Shown: piece after piece, positions 51,085-52,121 of the stretch
Layout: each line of letters starts with the position of its first letter
Numbering within the stretch: the stretch's first letter is position 1
From: CAZZCN01 sp964652975
GTDB lineage: Bacteria > Bacillota > Clostridia > Saccharofermentanales > UBA5734
Direction: 5' to 3'
Length of the DNA stretch: 52,121 bases
NCBI GenBank assembly: GCA_964652975.1
Contig: CAZZCN010000010.1
Coordinates: forward strand, 1-52,121
Notes under the pieces: model-generated
The model's database searches: none
What the model saw: only the letters and a program-made list of their open reading frames with translations
What the model was told of the DNA's origin: nothing
Made by a program: the position numbers and the translations under genes

Positions 51085-52011
51085 CTAATTTTGGGGACTT
51101 TCAATTTCGCTGATAGCTTCCTTTTCAGCCGCAATAACCTGTGGAGAAGCAGAAGCCCGGTTGCTTATTTTGTAAGCGGTATAAACTCCTATAAAGAAAA
51201 GCAAAACAGCTGCGATGATTTCATACAAAGACAAATTCGCCGTATAAAGCGACTTTTTGTTCAACAGGGTAAAAACCGAACCCATCATGAGCCCCAGCAT
51301 GGAAAAATACGTCACCGTATAATAATGATGCAAAAGGTAAGCCGCCAGCTTCGATATCAAAACCATCCCTGCCACCATCCCCGCTATTATCGGAATCAAT
51401 ATTATGCCGGCAGAAGCGAACGATTTTAAATCGGTAAAATGAACAATATTGGCATTGGCGTTTATCGAGGTGTGATAGGCGCCGAACATAAGCATTACGA
51501 TCGCACTGCTGGACCCGGGCAGGACCATCGCGGCACTTGAAGCGGCGGATGCCATGAAAAGCCAGATAAAAGTCTGCACTGACATTGTAGTAACAACCTC
51601 GGTAGAACCCAGTCCATTACAAGCCGAAATCAAAACGATCCCCAGAAACGACAGCACACAAGGAATATAGTACCGCTTCTTAATGCGTGTCTTGCTCGCC
51701 TTGCTATAGATCATCGGAACGCTCCCGAATATCAGCCCGCTAAAAAAAAGAGAAGTTGCCAGAGGGAAATTCGTCAAAATGACTGTGATAAAATTACTAA
51801 AACCTACAGCTCCTGTAACCGTCCCGAGAATCAACGCCGTCAAAAACGGTATGTTCTTGCGCGGATTGTCCCAAAAGTTATTTATCGAATGAATCATCGG
51901 CTTGAACAGCTTGAAAATCTGCAGGGTCGTCCCGCTGCTAACCCCGGGCACTATGTTCGACAGCCCGTACAAAATCCCCTTGAGATAAACTTTTATATAA
52001 TAAAAATGCAA
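51085..52011 (-). CDS. DUF368 membrane protein (PopT-like polyprenyl-phosphate translocase family)
   Basis: A 308-residue protein with about nine membrane segments, of the DUF368 family. Members (for example PopT) have recently been implicated in returning undecaprenyl-phosphate across the membrane for reuse in cell-wall synthesis. The family repeats are clear: LKGILYGLSNIVPGVSSGTT in the N-terminal half, and MVLPGSSSAIVMLMFGAY in the C-terminal half, each with a PGxSS/G turn. The start is a TTG complementary to 52009-52011 with AGGGG about 10 bases upstream; the family usually begins only a few residues before LKG. The C-terminal tail (NRASASPQVIAAEKEAIS) is charged and outside the family core. 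Nothing recognisable lies between it and the window end. Confidence 0.85.
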   Translation of the reverse strand: MHFYYIKVYLKGILYGLSNIVPGVSSGTTLQIFKLFKPMIHSINNFWDNPRKNIPFLTALILGTVTGAVGFSNFITVILTNFPLATSLFFSGLIFGSVPMIYSKASKTRIKKRYYIPCVLSFLGIVLISACNGLGSTEVVTTMSVQTFIWLFMASAASSAAMVLPGSSSAIVMLMFGAYHTSINANANIVHFTDLKSFASAGIILIPIIAGMVAGMVLISKLAAYLLHHYYTVTYFSMLGLMMGSVFTLLNKKSLYTANLSLYEIIAAVLLFFIGVYTAYKISNRASASPQVIAAEKEAISEIESPQN

Positions 52012-52121
52012 AACCGTACACCCCTGTTAACAATTTCCAATGAACTTGCCTGATCTCGTATTTTCAACAAAATCCACTTGTAAAAATATAACACAATTTC
52101 TGCTAACTTACCACGAAGTAT

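Overview
The window looks like a piece of a low-GC Gram-positive chromosome of the class Clostridia, taken from a draft assembly because it contains a run of 100 Ns at 18745-18844. The evidence is the A+T-rich sequence, strong AAGGAGG ribosome binding sites, TTG starts, CCA-encoding tRNA genes, a lipoteichoic-acid-synthase-like protein, the mcsA-mcsB-clpC stress operon and two phosphate-transport operons. No genus is claimed.

Layout. 1-2074: two permeases of a nucleoside-type ABC importer, the first cut by the window edge. 2075-2708: a tandem array of hairpins. 2709-4910: an AbiE-type type IV toxin-antitoxin pair followed on the other strand by a remnant of a serine recombinase. 5073-11257: tRNA-Val(CAC), an LTA-synthase-family protein, a hypothetical gene, a PfkB sugar kinase, and the peptidoglycan precursor genes ddl and murI. 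11623-17342: a DUF1934 protein, a large glycosidase, and lipB-lipA for lipoate synthesis. 17579-19030: an iron-sulfur aldo/keto reductase preceded by an 85-bp tandem repeat that broke the assembly. 19244-20249: two small genes. 20321-28158: the first phosphate regulon, pstS-pstC-pstA-pstB-phoU plus the two-component pair phoP-phoR. 28370-33295: tRNA-Gln(CTG), then mcsA-mcsB-clpC without ctsR. 33307-38335 (minus strand): the second phosphate operon, pstB1-phoU-pstS-pstC-pstA-pstB2. 38661-46434: an RluA-family pseudouridine synthase, a surface-anchored protein, a GT39-type glycosyltransferase, and a MarR regulator with an MFS exporter. 46644-50255: an Rpn-family nuclease, an AAA ATPase + DUF4276 pair and an AbrB-domain protein. 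50270-52011: 141-bp tandem repeats, tRNA-Ala(GGC) and a DUF368 membrane protein.

The most striking observation is in the second phosphate operon. It encodes two PstB-type ATPases whose defects are complementary. PstB1 has intact Walker A, Q-loop and Walker B motifs but a changed signature motif (LSLGQ). PstB2 has an intact LSGGQ signature but has lost the Walker A lysine (now Thr), the Q-loop glutamine (now Asp) and the Walker B glutamate (now Arg). In a head-to-tail dimer this would give exactly one canonical and one degenerate ATP site, the arrangement known from asymmetric ABC exporters and CFTR, here in a phosphate importer family normally built on a PstB homodimer. Both pst operons carry upstream arrays of hexamers spaced exactly 11 bp apart that resemble PhoP boxes, so PhoP-PhoR encoded in the window may control both.

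The second theme is intergenic structure. Several gaps hold strings of short, near-perfect hairpins separated by a linker resembling TCCATAGAG; one string lies within a 260-bp MITE-like element with terminal inverted repeats between pstS and pstC. Other gaps hold distinct tandem arrays with 10, 14, 16, 39, 56, 85, 141 and about 232 bp periods.
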